A stretch of 64,000 nucleotides of DNA from Paraburkholderia graminis C4D1M (GTDB lineage: Bacteria; Pseudomonadota; Gammaproteobacteria; Burkholderiales; Burkholderiaceae). The stretch is taken from positions 1 to 64,000 of the forward strand of contig NZ_ABLD01000002.1 of NCBI RefSeq assembly GCF_000172415.1, read 5' to 3'. The notes beneath the pieces were generated by a model. It was not told the origin of the DNA and ran no database searches. It saw only the letters and a program-made list of their open reading frames with translations. Below are positions 1 to 9,282 of this stretch, piece after piece (position 1 is the stretch's first letter; every line of letters starts with the position of its first letter). The position numbers were made by a program, and so were the translations under genes.

Positions 1-75
1 CCCCGACATGCGGGCGCCCGAACAACTCCATTAAGCTGACGTTTGTATGTACACGGCTTGCAAGCCTGCCTGCCG

Positions 76-855
76 CTATTGCGCCGCTTTCGCTGCCGCG
101 ATGATCGTGTCGGCGACCAGCTTCGGCTGACTGACCATTACGACGTGGCTTGCATTAGCCATCGTGACGTGCGCGCCGATGTTCTTCGCCATCGCCTGTT
201 GCAGATGCGGGTCAATCATGCGGTCCTGCCCGGTCACGACGAAATACGACGGCTTGTCGTGCCACGCCGCTTTCGTGACCTTCTCGCCGATACAGGCCGA
301 GGCCCACGGACCTTGCGTCGCCGCGATCACACGGCGTTGCGGCAAAGGCACGTCCTGCGCGAAATCCTCGAGAACGGCTTTCGTCGACAGAGTCAGATAG
401 CCGGCCGAGTCTTTCTGCAACTCGCCGGCCCACACGGGCGCCGGCTTTCCTTTGGTGATGTCGTCGATGGACTGACCGCTGTCCGGCGCGAACGCGGCGA
501 CATAGACGAGGTTTTTGACCTTCTCTTCGTTGCCTGCTTCACTGATTACCACGCCTGCCCACGAATGGCCGACCAGCACCACAGGTCCGTCCTGCTGCTC
601 GATCACGCGTTTGGTCGCCGCTACATCGTCGGCCAACGAGCTCAGCGGATTTTGCACCGCGACCACGTGCGCCCCTCGCGCTTCGAGTAGCGGAATCACT
701 TTGTCCCAACTGGAACCGTCGGCGAACGCACCGTGCACGAGCACGACGTTCTTGCCCTTCAGATCCTGCGGCGGCGCGGCGTGCGCAGCCTGCAGCGCAA
801 ACAGGCCGCCGAGCAACAGCGCGGCACCGGCGAATTTCTTGAGAAGTCTTGTCAT
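76..855 (-). CDS. Secreted alpha/beta-hydrolase
   Basis: 259-aa protein with a signal peptide (basic MTRLLKK, hydrophobic stretch, cleavage near AHA-A at about residue 27), so it is probably periplasmic or secreted. The alpha/beta-hydrolase fold is shown by VLVHGAF after the first strand (oxyanion region), the nucleophile elbow GHSWAG, and a late ASHVVM histidine; the acid is probably the Asp of TGQDRMID. It resembles the small esterase/hydroxynitrile-lyase-like hydrolases common in Burkholderia. The substrate cannot be told. The ATG at 855 is preceded by a GGAAG-like site. It stands alone, 69 bp downstream of the DUF4148 gene on the same strand. Confidence 0.85.
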   Translation of the reverse strand: MTRLLKKFAGAALLLGGLFALQAAHAAPPQDLKGKNVVLVHGAFADGSSWDKVIPLLEARGAHVVAVQNPLSSLADDVAATKRVIEQQDGPVVLVGHSWAGVVISEAGNEEKVKNLVYVAAFAPDSGQSIDDITKGKPAPVWAGELQKDSAGYLTLSTKAVLEDFAQDVPLPQRRVIAATQGPWASACIGEKVTKAAWHDKPSYFVVTGQDRMIDPHLQQAMAKNIGAHVTMANASHVVMVSQPKLVADTIIAAAKAAQ

Positions 856-924
856 TTGTTTTTCTTCCGACGAGAGAGTTGACGACGCGCGCTTTACGCC
901 CGGTTAAGCGCGCCGTCGCGTGAA

Positions 925-1260
925 TCACGAATGCGCGTAGATCGGGCCGAGACCGACCACGTCTTGCTGCGAAGTCGACACGTGGTTCACCGACGAGTGC
1001 GAACCCGCCGCCGAACGGCTTTGCTCGACGCCGCCATATGCGGCGGATGCCGAGCCGTTCTGCGCGGCAATGCGTGCTTCGGCCGCTTCGATGTTGCTCG
1101 GATATTGCGTGTTGTCGCTGGCCGGGTTGTAGCCGGCCTTCTGCAACTGGACGAGTTCCGCGCGCACATCGGCACGCGTCAATGCGTGAGTCGATTGAGC
1201 GAACGAGACGGCAGGAACGGCAACGAGTGCTGCAACGAGAAGGGATTGAACGAGTTTCAT
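925..1260 (-). CDS. DUF4148 exported small protein
   Basis: 111-aa exported protein. The signal peptide is MKLVQSLLVAALVAVPAVSFAQ. The mature part begins with LTRADVRAELVQLQKAGYNP, the diagnostic DUF4148 motif of Burkholderia, followed by a low-complexity Ser/Gly/His tail. The ATG at 1260 is chosen over upstream starts because a GGAG site lies just before it and the signal peptide begins there. Function is unknown for the family; members are usually small, abundant envelope proteins. A paralogue with the same architecture lies at 60111-60428. Confidence 0.85.
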   Translation of the reverse strand: MKLVQSLLVAALVAVPAVSFAQSTHALTRADVRAELVQLQKAGYNPASDNTQYPSNIEAAEARIAAQNGSASAAYGGVEQSRSAAGSHSSVNHVSTSQQDVVGLGPIYAHS

Positions 1261-1499
1261 GAGCTTTCTCCAGATAAAGACGGCATATAAAGGTCGAGGT
1301 TCGGTTGAAACACGCGGCAGCAGGAAGCTGCGAGCTAGCGTGTCACCCGAATCCGGCGCAGTGTTGCGAATCAACCTTGCGTGTAGACATTTAACCCCGC
1401 CGACGTATCTGCAATGTTTTCGCAAAGCCGTTTAATGCAACGGCGTTTATCTCGACACGGCGTGGATACACTGCGATACAAAAACCTCTGCGAATCGAA

Positions 1500-3008
1500 T
1501 CAGCCGGCTACCGTATTCAACTCGCTGAACGACGGTCCGAGCGGCCGCACGCGCATGTCCGGGGCGAGATGTTCCCACGGCAGATCGGCCGGATCGGCGG
1601 CCATCGGGCCAGGCGCTTTGGCGACGAGAATCGCCTCGGCGATCGCTTCGAAATCCGCGCGAAAATGCACCGAACTCTTGTTGACGAGAATCTTCATTTG
1701 CTCCGGCTCGATGCCCGCCACGCGGAACAGATTGCGATCGAAGATCTGCATCTTCACGGAGCTCACGGCAATGCGCACGCCTTCTATCCGCAAGCAGGCG
1801 ACCGGTCCCAATTCCCCTTCCATGCCGTTCAGCATCGGGCCGTCGAAGCGGAAGCGCCCGTCCGACAAGTGCTCGACTTCGAATTCGGCTTCGAGCGGCG
1901 AGTCGCCTTCCACACCGGAACCGCCGCCGAGCCGCAGCGCAATCTTCGCGCCGACACCCGCACGATGCGCCGCCGCCGCGGCTTGCGCGTCCCAGATCAC
2001 GCCCACGGCCGCATCGGTCGCACCGTGGCGCAACAGCGCACGCACCATGCCCATGGTGTTCGAATCGCCGCCCACGCCGGGGTTGTCCTGCGTATCCGCG
2101 ATGATGACCGGGCGCGTTGCGGACGCGCTCAGGCGGATCGCCTCGAGCGCGGCTTCGTCGGGCGAGAGAAAGGGCACGTCCCAGCGCGCTTCCTCGCCGA
2201 CGATCTTCGCGAACAACGCATCGGCGGCTTGCGCGGCTGCTTCTTCGTCGAACGAATAGGCCCAGATCGTCGGGCCGCACTCGGGGAAATCCGCCGCCGG
2301 GAAACCCGGCGCGAACGACACCGAGACTACCGGCCGTTTTTCCAGGTCGGCGAGCATGCGATACATGTCGTTCGCGGGCTCGACGAGCGTGCACATGCCG
2401 TTCACCGGAATCAGGAAAGGAACGCGGCGCACCGCGCGATGCAACGGCCGCCGCTCGCGCATCAGGTCTTCGAGAATGCGCGCGGCGCGCTCGCCGGTTT
2501 CCGCCATGTCGACGTGCGGATACGTGCGATACGCGACGAGCGCGCTCGCGTGAGCGAACATGCGCGCGGTGACGTTCGCATGCAGATCGAGCGACACGAC
2601 CACCGGCATCCGCTCGCCGACGATCCGCCGCACGCGCTCGAGCAACTCGCCCTCGCCATCGTCGTGTTGCTCGGTCACCATCGCGCCGTGCAGGTCGAGA
2701 TAGATCGCATCGAAGCCGCCTTGTTCGACCGCCGCGATAATCTCGCCGCCGATCCGCTCGAAGGCGTCGGTGGTGACATGCGCCGACGCGCTCGCGCCGG
2801 CCCAGATCACCGGCTTCAACTCGCGGCCATTCGCTTCCATGACCTTGATGAAACCGCCGATCGGCACGTTGACGTCGCGCAGATTGAGCACGCTGGCGCC
2901 GCGCACCATCGGCGGGAATCCCTCGCCTTGAACGAAACTCTCGTACGATGCCTTGGTCGGCGCAAAGGTATTGGTTTCGTGCTGGAAACCGGCGATCAGG
3001 ATTTTCAT
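1500..3008 (-). CDS. M81 family metallopeptidase (MlrC-like)
   Basis: 502-aa cytoplasmic protein starting MKILIAGFQHETNTFAP, the signature N-terminus of the M81/MlrC family (microcystinase C type zinc peptidases). YLDLHGAMV and SLDLHANV carry the Asp/His residues expected to bind zinc, and IADTQDNPGVGGDSNTMGMV is the second conserved block. Family members hydrolyse small peptides or amides; the substrate here is unknown. The upstream in-frame start at 3062 adds a non-conserved leader, so the ATG at 3008 is preferred. It lies 118 bp downstream of an MFS transporter on the same strand, so transporter and peptidase probably form one import-and-cleave unit. Confidence 0.88.
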   Translation of the reverse strand: MKILIAGFQHETNTFAPTKASYESFVQGEGFPPMVRGASVLNLRDVNVPIGGFIKVMEANGRELKPVIWAGASASAHVTTDAFERIGGEIIAAVEQGGFDAIYLDLHGAMVTEQHDDGEGELLERVRRIVGERMPVVVSLDLHANVTARMFAHASALVAYRTYPHVDMAETGERAARILEDLMRERRPLHRAVRRVPFLIPVNGMCTLVEPANDMYRMLADLEKRPVVSVSFAPGFPAADFPECGPTIWAYSFDEEAAAQAADALFAKIVGEEARWDVPFLSPDEAALEAIRLSASATRPVIIADTQDNPGVGGDSNTMGMVRALLRHGATDAAVGVIWDAQAAAAAHRAGVGAKIALRLGGGSGVEGDSPLEAEFEVEHLSDGRFRFDGPMLNGMEGELGPVACLRIEGVRIAVSSVKMQIFDRNLFRVAGIEPEQMKILVNKSSVHFRADFEAIAEAILVAKAPGPMAADPADLPWEHLAPDMRVRPLGPSFSELNTVAG

Positions 3009-3126
3009 TGAAGTCACCTTGCTATGTTTGACTCGTGCGCGAACGCACTCGGGTGCATCCACGAATTAATTCGGATGCCTATTTGTCATGTCGTTAGAGA
3101 TCTGAGCAAATACAGCTTCGAAGCAG

Positions 3127-4416
3127 CTATTCCTGCTTGAGCGTCAGCTTGCCCTTGAGGATGAGAACGGCGGCCAGCGCGGCCGCGCAAGCCATGACGA
3201 AGAGTCCCGCATGCATGCTTCCGGTCCCCGCCTTCGTCCAGCCGACAACTGCCGGGCCCCAGAAACCACCCGACAATCCGACCGTATTGATGAGCGCGAT
3301 TCCGCCCGCCGCCGCCGTTCCTTCGACGAGTTGCGACGGGATCGCCCAGAACACCGTGTAGGCCATCCACAGGCAAGCGGTGCCGAGCGTCAGCGCGACA
3401 AGCGTAAGCGGCAGATTGCCGTCGGCAAGGATCGCTGCGATCAGGAAGACCGCGGCGCCCAGTGCGGGAATCGCGAAGTGATAGCGTCGCTCGCCGAGCC
3501 GGTCGGAACTGCGGCCGGCGAGATACATGCAGACGGCCGCGGCCACATAAGGAATTGCCGTGTACCAGCCTAGCCGTAGCGTGTCTTTCACGCCCTGCTC
3601 CTTGAGCAACGTCGGCAGCCAGAAGCTGATCGCGTAGATCGGAAAAATGACGCTGAAGTAAGCCAGCGCAAGCACATACACGCGCGGGCTTTTCAGCACC
3701 GCCTTGAACGAATCCGCGCGATGCTGGGTCGGCGCGGTTTCGCCGTCGAGCAAGGCTCTTTCACGTTCGTTGAGCCAGCGTGCTTCGGCGGGTCGATCGG
3801 AGATCACGCGCAGCGTCAGCAGGCCGAGCACGATGCACGGCAAGCCTTCGACGAGAAACATCCACTGCCAGCCCGCGAGGCCGCCGACGCCGGCGAGATT
3901 CGTCATCAGCCACGCCGACACCGGGCCGCCGACAATGCCGCCCAGCGGTCCCGCGACGAACACGAGCGCAATGGCTCGCGCCATACGCGCCGGTCCATAC
4001 CAGCACGACAGGTAATAGATCATGCCCGGCGCAAAGCCCGCTTCGAATACGCCGAGCAGAAAGCGCATCGCGTAAAACGCCGGCACGCTGCGCACGAACA
4101 GCATGCACGCGGATGTGATGCCCCACAGCACCAGAATGCGGCTGAAGGTCTTGCGCGCGCCGACCTTCGGCAGCATCAGGTTGCTCGGCAGTTCGAACAG
4201 CACGTAGCCGATGAAGAAGATGCCCGCGCCCACGCCATACGCGGCGTCGGAGAAACCGAGGTCGGTCTGCATCTGCAACTTCGCAAAACCGACGTTCACG
4301 CGATCCAGATACGCAAACATGTAGCAGGTCATCAGAAACGGCAGGAGCCGCCAGTTGAGCTTGCTGTACAGCGCGGCGGCGGGATCGCCGGCGGCCGATG
4401 GATGAATTGCTGACAT
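3127..4416 (-). CDS. MFS transporter, anion:cation symporter (ACS) type
   Basis: 429-aa integral membrane transporter with about 12 helices. FAYLDRVNVGFAKLQMQTDLG followed by YGVGAGIFFIGYVLFELPSNL is the pattern of the ACS branch (phthalate, glucarate and tartrate permeases), which usually carries organic anions with protons. The start at 4416 is placed where the family pattern begins; an upstream extension to 4545 would add unrelated residues. Transcribed towards the M81 peptidase gene and divergent from the LysR gene at 4578, which is its likely regulator. Substrate unknown. Confidence 0.88.
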   Translation of the reverse strand: MSAIHPSAAGDPAAALYSKLNWRLLPFLMTCYMFAYLDRVNVGFAKLQMQTDLGFSDAAYGVGAGIFFIGYVLFELPSNLMLPKVGARKTFSRILVLWGITSACMLFVRSVPAFYAMRFLLGVFEAGFAPGMIYYLSCWYGPARMARAIALVFVAGPLGGIVGGPVSAWLMTNLAGVGGLAGWQWMFLVEGLPCIVLGLLTLRVISDRPAEARWLNERERALLDGETAPTQHRADSFKAVLKSPRVYVLALAYFSVIFPIYAISFWLPTLLKEQGVKDTLRLGWYTAIPYVAAAVCMYLAGRSSDRLGERRYHFAIPALGAAVFLIAAILADGNLPLTLVALTLGTACLWMAYTVFWAIPSQLVEGTAAAGGIALINTVGLSGGFWGPAVVGWTKAGTGSMHAGLFVMACAAALAAVLILKGKLTLKQE

Positions 4417-4510
4417 GGTTGTCTCCGAATGTCTCACTGGCCCGTCGCAGGGGTTGAGTCGATGGTGGCAGCGCAAAAGTCGGCTAGCAAGAGCAACTAA
4501 GTTCACGTAT

Positions 4511-4529
4511 CGTTGCCTTTTAAGCAACG
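4511..4529. promoter_or_regulatory. Putative LysR-type operator (inverted repeat)
   Basis: CGTTGC-N7-GCAACG, a perfect 6-bp inverted repeat that contains a T-N11-A core, in the intergenic region between the divergent MFS and LysR genes. Position and shape fit a LysR box. The regulatory role is inferred only. Confidence 0.45.
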
Positions 4530-4577
4530 CAACGGCGATCGCCATGAAAACGCCAATGCGGCGTGAGGAGCGGTGAA

Positions 4578-5522
4578 ATGCGAGAAATCAACCAGCAGCG
4601 TCTGCGCTATTTCCATGAAGTGCTGACTCATGGCACCGTTCGCGGCGCGGCCGAGCACATCAACACGTCGCCGTCGGTCATTACGCGGCAGATCAAATTG
4701 CTCGAAGACGAACTTGGCGCCGTGCTGTTCGAGCGACAGGCGCGCGGCGTGAAGCCGACCGAAGCCGCGATGCATCTGCTCGAATTCTGGCGCGGCTATC
4801 GCTCGCAACAGGAGAAGCTCGAAGACCAGTTGCACGCGCTAAAAGGTCTGCGCACCGGGCAAATTCAACTGGCCGTCAGCGAAGGCTTTGTCGATATCTT
4901 TGTGGACGATGTGCTGGCGCCGTTCTGCACGCGCTATCCCGGTCTCGAAGTCAGCATGACGATGCTGGCGGTGGACGCGTTGCTCGACGAGGTCGCGGAG
5001 AATCGCGCTCATATCGGGCTCGCCTATAACCCGCCGCCGCACGCGCGCATCGCGTATCGCGCGAGTTCGGCGCAGCCGGTCGTGCTGTTACTCAGAAAGG
5101 ACCATCCATTAGCGAAACGGGGCGGCCCGGCGAGTCTCGATGACTTGCAGGCGTATCCGCTTGCGCTGATGCCGTCCACGTTCGGCATCGGCCATGTCGT
5201 TTCGATGGCGCAGGTGGCCGCGAACGTGTCGATCCGCCCAACGCTCGTCACGAACTCGTTGAGCGCGCTAAAGCGCTTCGTCACCGCGGAGAATTTCATG
5301 ACGCTGGTCGGAGAATTTGCCGCGTACCGCGAACTCGGAAGTGAGGAACTCACCACGGTTGCGGTCGCTCATCCGCTATTCGAGAGCGCGCAGGCGAGAG
5401 TGCTGGTCAAAGCGGACCGGCCGCTTGCCGCCGGGCCGCTGGAACTATTGAAATGGATCGAGGAACGCATGCCGATGTTCGCGCCGGTGAAACGGCCGGC
5501 GCGCCGGAAACCCATACGCTGA
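4578..5522 (+). CDS. LysR-family transcriptional regulator
   Basis: 314 aa. The N-terminal winged helix-turn-helix spans about residues 1-60 ([42 protein letters not shown]), a classic LysR HTH although [10 protein letters not shown] replaces the usual SQPAVS. The C-terminal periplasmic-binding-like effector domain starts near [12 protein letters not shown]. The ATG at 4578 has AGGAG seven bases upstream; a GTG at 4563 has none. Divergent from the MFS/M81 operon, which it probably controls in response to the imported compound. Confidence 0.88.
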   Translation: MREINQQRLRYFHEVLTHGTVRGAAEHINTSPSVITRQIKLLEDELGAVLFERQARGVKPTEAAMHLLEFWRGYRSQQEKLEDQLHALKGLRTGQIQLAVSEGFVDIFVDDVLAPFCTRYPGLEVSMTMLAVDALLDEVAENRAHIGLAYNPPPHARIAYRASSAQPVVLLLRKDHPLAKRGGPASLDDLQAYPLALMPSTFGIGHVVSMAQVAANVSIRPTLVTNSLSALKRFVTAENFMTLVGEFAAYRELGSEELTTVAVAHPLFESAQARVLVKADRPLAAGPLELLKWIEERMPMFAPVKRPARRKPIR

Positions 5523-5541
5523 ATCCAAAGGCTGTGTTCGT

Positions 5542-5940
5542 TCAGCCTCCGCCTTGCTCGCGCAGCGTCAGTTTGCTGCTGACCGAGGTCACGCCTTGTA
5601 CTTTCTTCGCGGCGTCCACTGCCAGACCCTCCTGATCGTCGCTCTCGATCTGTCCGGCCAGCGTCACATGACCCGTCTTTGCATTGCCGAACACGGCGAT
5701 GGTTGTGTCTTCAAGACCCTTGGTCCGGAACAGGGCTTTCTGGACTGTCTTCGAAAATGTACGATTAGCTGCCCGAACTGATTTCTTGCTCGGCGCCGGG
5801 TTGCTGGGTGACACGCTGCTGGCGGACACGCTGCTGCCCGATGCCGCAGCCACGGCGTCTGCGGCGAATGCCGGCGTGTATGCGAATGCTGCCGCAGCTA
5901 ACGCGAGGCCGCTGCTCACAACGAGATGTCGAAGTTTCAT
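5542..5940 (-). CDS. Exported BON-domain protein
   Basis: 132 aa. Signal peptide MKLRHLVVSSGLALAAAAFAYTPAFA, a Ser/Ala/Pro-rich linker, then one BON domain (about residues 62-128) with KALFRTKGLEDTTIAVFGNAKTGHVTLAGQI and the closing GVTSVSSKLTL. BON domains bind phospholipid or peptidoglycan-associated partners in the periplasm (OsmY-like). Convergent with the LysR gene, which ends 19 bp away. Its promoter must lie in the 350-bp gap to the sugar operon. Confidence 0.82.
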   Translation of the reverse strand: MKLRHLVVSSGLALAAAAFAYTPAFAADAVAAASGSSVSASSVSPSNPAPSKKSVRAANRTFSKTVQKALFRTKGLEDTTIAVFGNAKTGHVTLAGQIESDDQEGLAVDAAKKVQGVTSVSSKLTLREQGGG

Positions 5941-6290
5941 GATTGATCCTTTTGAGGTTGGAGAGAACAACGTTTTGGTTTTTTAGAACGATCACTGCAA
6001 CTGGCTACGCTTGCGCCGTATAGACATTAGAAGCGCGGAATGTATCTGGTGTGTGTCGGCGACGTATCGGAACGTATCGCCCAGATACTGGCACGCGCGC
6101 GCCGCCATCACTGACACATTTTGTGCGCCGCATCCAACGCGCGAGCAAAAAGTATCAGCGCCTTCGACCTTTTGCAGTGGCCCGCACTCGACCGCGACTA
6201 CTACAGTTCTCGTCACCGTACGTCTGCTCTGCTGCCAACCGCAGCGCCCGTATGGCGATGACAAGAACATTCCAAAATGCGGAGACGAGC
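5941..6290. other. Divergent intergenic region, BON gene / polyol operon
   Basis: 350 bp without a gene, holding the promoters of the BON gene (leftward) and the sugar ABC operon (rightward). The only pattern I see is a pair of identical ACGTATCG octamers at 6062-6069 and 6072-6079, spaced by one helical turn, which could be activator half-sites. No convincing sigma-54 or heat-shock box. Confidence 0.35.
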
Positions 6291-7565
6291 ATGAAACCGA
6301 TTCGATTCTTGACGGCCTGCACCGTGCTGGGCGCAGGCTTTCCCCTGCTGGCGGCGGCCCAGACCTGCAACGTTCCCGTGCTCAAGGTGCTCGCGCAAAA
6401 GAGCCTGGGCCTCACGGTCATGGAAAAGTCGCTGCCCGATTATCAGAAGCGCAGCGGCACCCGGATTGAAATCAATTACTTCGGCGAGAACGACCGTCGT
6501 TCGAAATCGCGGCTCGACGCGTCGACGGGTGCCGGTTCCTATCAGATCTACTACATCGACGAGGCGAACGTCGCCGAGTTCGCATCGGCGGGCTGGGTCG
6601 TGCCGCTTCTCAAGTACTACCCGAAAGACGCCGACTACGACGACTTTCTGCCCGGCCGCCGCGCGGTGGCAAGCTATAAGAACGTCGCGTATTTCGCTCC
6701 GCTCATCGGCGGCGGCGACTTTCTGTTTTATCGGCGCGACATTCTCGAGAAAGCGCATATACCCGTGCCGAAGACGCTCGACGAACTCGTCGCGGCCATC
6801 AAGAAGCTCAATGCACCGCCGAACATGTACGGCTGGGTCGCACGCGGTCAACGCGGCTCGGGCATGAACGTGTGGCGCTGGGCGCCCTTCATGCTCGCCG
6901 AGGGCGGCACATGGACCGGCAAGAACCAGGCGCCGGACTTCAATTCGCCGGCCGCGGTGAAAGCCACGCTGCTCTATCGCGATCTCTTCAAATATGCGCC
7001 TCCCGGCGCGGCGACCTACGACTGGAGCAATGCGCTCGAAGCGTTCCGTTCCGGCAAGGTCGCCTTCATGATCGAATCGACGCCGTTCGCCGACTGGATG
7101 GAAGACCCCACGAAATCCAGCGTGGCCGATAAAGTCGGCTACGTCAGGCCGCCCGCACCGTTGCCCTCCGCTGCCTATGGTCACGGTCTCGCGATTTCGT
7201 CTGTCGGCGCGAAAGACGAATGCACGCGCCAGGCCGCCGGCAAGTTCATTGCATGGGCGACGGGCAAGGACCAGGAGCAGGCGCGCCTGCGCGAGAACGT
7301 CTTTAGCGACTACAACCGCACGAGCACGATCAAAAGCGATTACTTCCAGAAGCATGTGAAGCCGCAGATCCTCGCCGGACTGAACGACACGAATCCGGTG
7401 ACGAAGGTCACGATCTGGTCGAGTCCGCAATGGCCGGACATCGGCGACAACCTGGGCATCGCGCTCGAAGAAGTATTCACGGGCACGCAACCGGACGCTC
7501 AGGCAAGCCTCAACGACGCCGTTCAGTATGCCGAGGACGCGATGCAACACGGCGCGAAGAAGTAA
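6291..7565 (+). CDS. Sugar/polyol ABC transporter, periplasmic binding protein
   Basis: 424 aa with a cleavable signal peptide (cleavage around LLAAAQ). This is an extracellular solute-binding protein of the type I sugar family (MalE/UgpB cluster): VMEKSLPDYQKRSGTRIEINYFGEND at the start, then GWVVPLLKYYPKDADYDDFLPG, and a C-terminal tail with multiple sugar-binding features. The ATG at 6291 has GGAG six bases upstream, and in-frame sequence before it is not conserved-looking. First gene of a seven-gene operon with permeases, dehydrogenase, ATPase, AraC regulator and xylulokinase, so its ligand is probably a pentitol or hexitol. Confidence 0.88.
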   Translation: MKPIRFLTACTVLGAGFPLLAAAQTCNVPVLKVLAQKSLGLTVMEKSLPDYQKRSGTRIEINYFGENDRRSKSRLDASTGAGSYQIYYIDEANVAEFASAGWVVPLLKYYPKDADYDDFLPGRRAVASYKNVAYFAPLIGGGDFLFYRRDILEKAHIPVPKTLDELVAAIKKLNAPPNMYGWVARGQRGSGMNVWRWAPFMLAEGGTWTGKNQAPDFNSPAAVKATLLYRDLFKYAPPGAATYDWSNALEAFRSGKVAFMIESTPFADWMEDPTKSSVADKVGYVRPPAPLPSAAYGHGLAISSVGAKDECTRQAAGKFIAWATGKDQEQARLRENVFSDYNRTSTIKSDYFQKHVKPQILAGLNDTNPVTKVTIWSSPQWPDIGDNLGIALEEVFTGTQPDAQASLNDAVQYAEDAMQHGAKK

Positions 7566-7593
7566 CGCCGACGCCACGCTGTTGGAGACGTCA

Positions 7594-8472
7594 ATGTTCA
7601 ATCGGGGCAAAACCAGCCTTCCGTTCGTGTTCCTTGGACCGCCTCTTGCCGTGATGGCGGTCCTCGGTCTCGTTCCTACCATCGCGGCCATCAATCTCGC
7701 GTTGAAGAACCGCGTGCTGCGCTACGCCGATAGCGACTACGTGTGGCTGCGCAATTTCGCGCGCCTGTTTTCGGACAGGCGCTTTGTCAACGCCATCGAA
7801 GTGTCGGCGATCTGGGAAATCGTCACCGTGCTCGGCGCGGTCGTGGTGGGCGTGGTCATCGCCATCTATCTGTTCGAGCAGGTGCATGGCCGCATGCGCG
7901 CCGTGATTTCGTTATTGCTGATCGTGCCGGTACTGCTGCCGCGCGTGTCGGCGGCCTTCATCTGGAAGTTCATGTATTCGCCGCTGACCGGCATTCTTAG
8001 CTGGTTTCTCGGTTTGCTGGGCGTCGAGAACACCGCGTTTCTGTCCGATCCGCATCTTGCGTTGTATGCGGTGGCGCTTGTCGATATCTGGCAATGGGGA
8101 CTGTTTTTCGCGGTGGTCGTATTGAAACTGCTCGAGACGTTGCCGCCCGAGCCGCTAGAAGCTGCGCGGCTCGACTATGCGCGCACCTGGCAGGTCTATG
8201 CGTACATCGCGCTGCCGATGCTGAAGGTGCCGATCATGAGCCTCGTGTTCATCAAGATGGTCGAATCGCTGCGCTCGTTCGATCTCGTCTATGTGATGAC
8301 CAAGGGCGGACCCGGCATCACCACGGAAACGCTGGACATGTATGCGTATTCGCAAGGCATCGGCTTGTCGGGCAAAGTCTCGTATGCGTCGAGTATGGCC
8401 GTCCTGATGATGGTCGCGACCACGCTCATCTTCACTTTCATCTGGAAGCGGGTGAACAAATGGGAAGACTGA
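7594..8472 (+). CDS. Sugar/polyol ABC transporter permease 1
   Basis: 292-aa inner-membrane permease with six predicted helices (MalF/UgpA type). The cytoplasmic EAA loop that contacts the ATPase is visible as PEPLEAARLDYARTWQVYAYIALPML. The start has GGAG seven bases before the ATG. It follows the binding protein by 28 bp and overlaps the second permease by 13 bp, indicating translational coupling of the two channel subunits. Confidence 0.9.
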   Translation: MFNRGKTSLPFVFLGPPLAVMAVLGLVPTIAAINLALKNRVLRYADSDYVWLRNFARLFSDRRFVNAIEVSAIWEIVTVLGAVVVGVVIAIYLFEQVHGRMRAVISLLLIVPVLLPRVSAAFIWKFMYSPLTGILSWFLGLLGVENTAFLSDPHLALYAVALVDIWQWGLFFAVVVLKLLETLPPEPLEAARLDYARTWQVYAYIALPMLKVPIMSLVFIKMVESLRSFDLVYVMTKGGPGITTETLDMYAYSQGIGLSGKVSYASSMAVLMMVATTLIFTFIWKRVNKWED

Positions 8473-9272
8473 TTTCGCGCAGCGCGGCGTGGTCGTTCGG
8501 CGTGGCGCTCGCGCTCGTTGCCGTCTTTCCGGTGTTGTGGGCTTTCCTCAATTCGTTGAAGAGCCTGCTCGATATCGTCACGCCGACGCCGCGCTTTATC
8601 TTCTCCCCGACGCTCGAGAACTACCGGCAAGTCGTGTCGAGCCCCGAGGTGCTGATCGGACTCGGCAATAGCCTGTCTATCGTGGGCTTTGCCGTCATGC
8701 TCGGCGCGCTGCTCGGCGTACCGGCTGCGTATGTCATCGCTCGCTATCACGTACCGGGAAAGCGCGACGTCCAGTTCTTTCTGCTGTCGCTGCGATTCCT
8801 GCCGCCTGTGGCCGTCGCAATTCCGCTGATCGCTATCTGGGTCGACCTCGGTCTGTACGACACGAAGTTGTCGATGGTGGTCACGTATCTGCTCGTCACG
8901 CTATCGACCATCACATGGCTGTCCATTCCGGTCTTCCAGCGTCTGCCGAGCGAAGTGGAAGAGGCCGCCACGCTCGACGGCTACGGCCCCTACGCGGTGT
9001 TCTGGCGGATCGCCTTGCCGATCAGCGCGACCACGCTGATGGGCGGCATCGTGTTCAGCTTCGTGCTGGTGTGGAACGAACTGATGATCGCGCTCGCCCT
9101 CACGTCGTCGAGAAGCGCGACGCTGCCGGTCGTCGCATCCGCGTTCACATCGCTCGGACAGGAAGTGCCGTGGGGCGTGATCAACGCGTCGACGGTGCTG
9201 CTCGCGCTGCCTCCGATTATTTTTGTCGGCGTACTCGGCCGGCTGTTGAACTCAATGCTCAAAGGCAAGTAA
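8460..9272 (+). CDS. Sugar/polyol ABC transporter permease 2
   Basis: 270-aa inner-membrane permease of the MalG/UgpE type: N-terminal helix, extracytoplasmic segment ([15 protein letters not shown]), then the permease domain with EAA loop [27 protein letters not shown]. The ATG lies inside the last codons of the preceding permease gene (overlap 8460-8472). Together the two permeases form the transmembrane channel energised by the ATPase encoded at 10321. Confidence 0.9.
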   Translation: MGRLISRSAAWSFGVALALVAVFPVLWAFLNSLKSLLDIVTPTPRFIFSPTLENYRQVVSSPEVLIGLGNSLSIVGFAVMLGALLGVPAAYVIARYHVPGKRDVQFFLLSLRFLPPVAVAIPLIAIWVDLGLYDTKLSMVVTYLLVTLSTITWLSIPVFQRLPSEVEEAATLDGYGPYAVFWRIALPISATTLMGGIVFSFVLVWNELMIALALTSSRSATLPVVASAFTSLGQEVPWGVINASTVLLALPPIIFVGVLGRLLNSMLKGK

Positions 9273-9282
9273 GGAGACTCTT

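Noticed and set aside
6085..6105. Sigma-54-like TGGCACG in the polyol operon promoter region
   Set aside because: The second half (TTGC) is absent at the required spacing.
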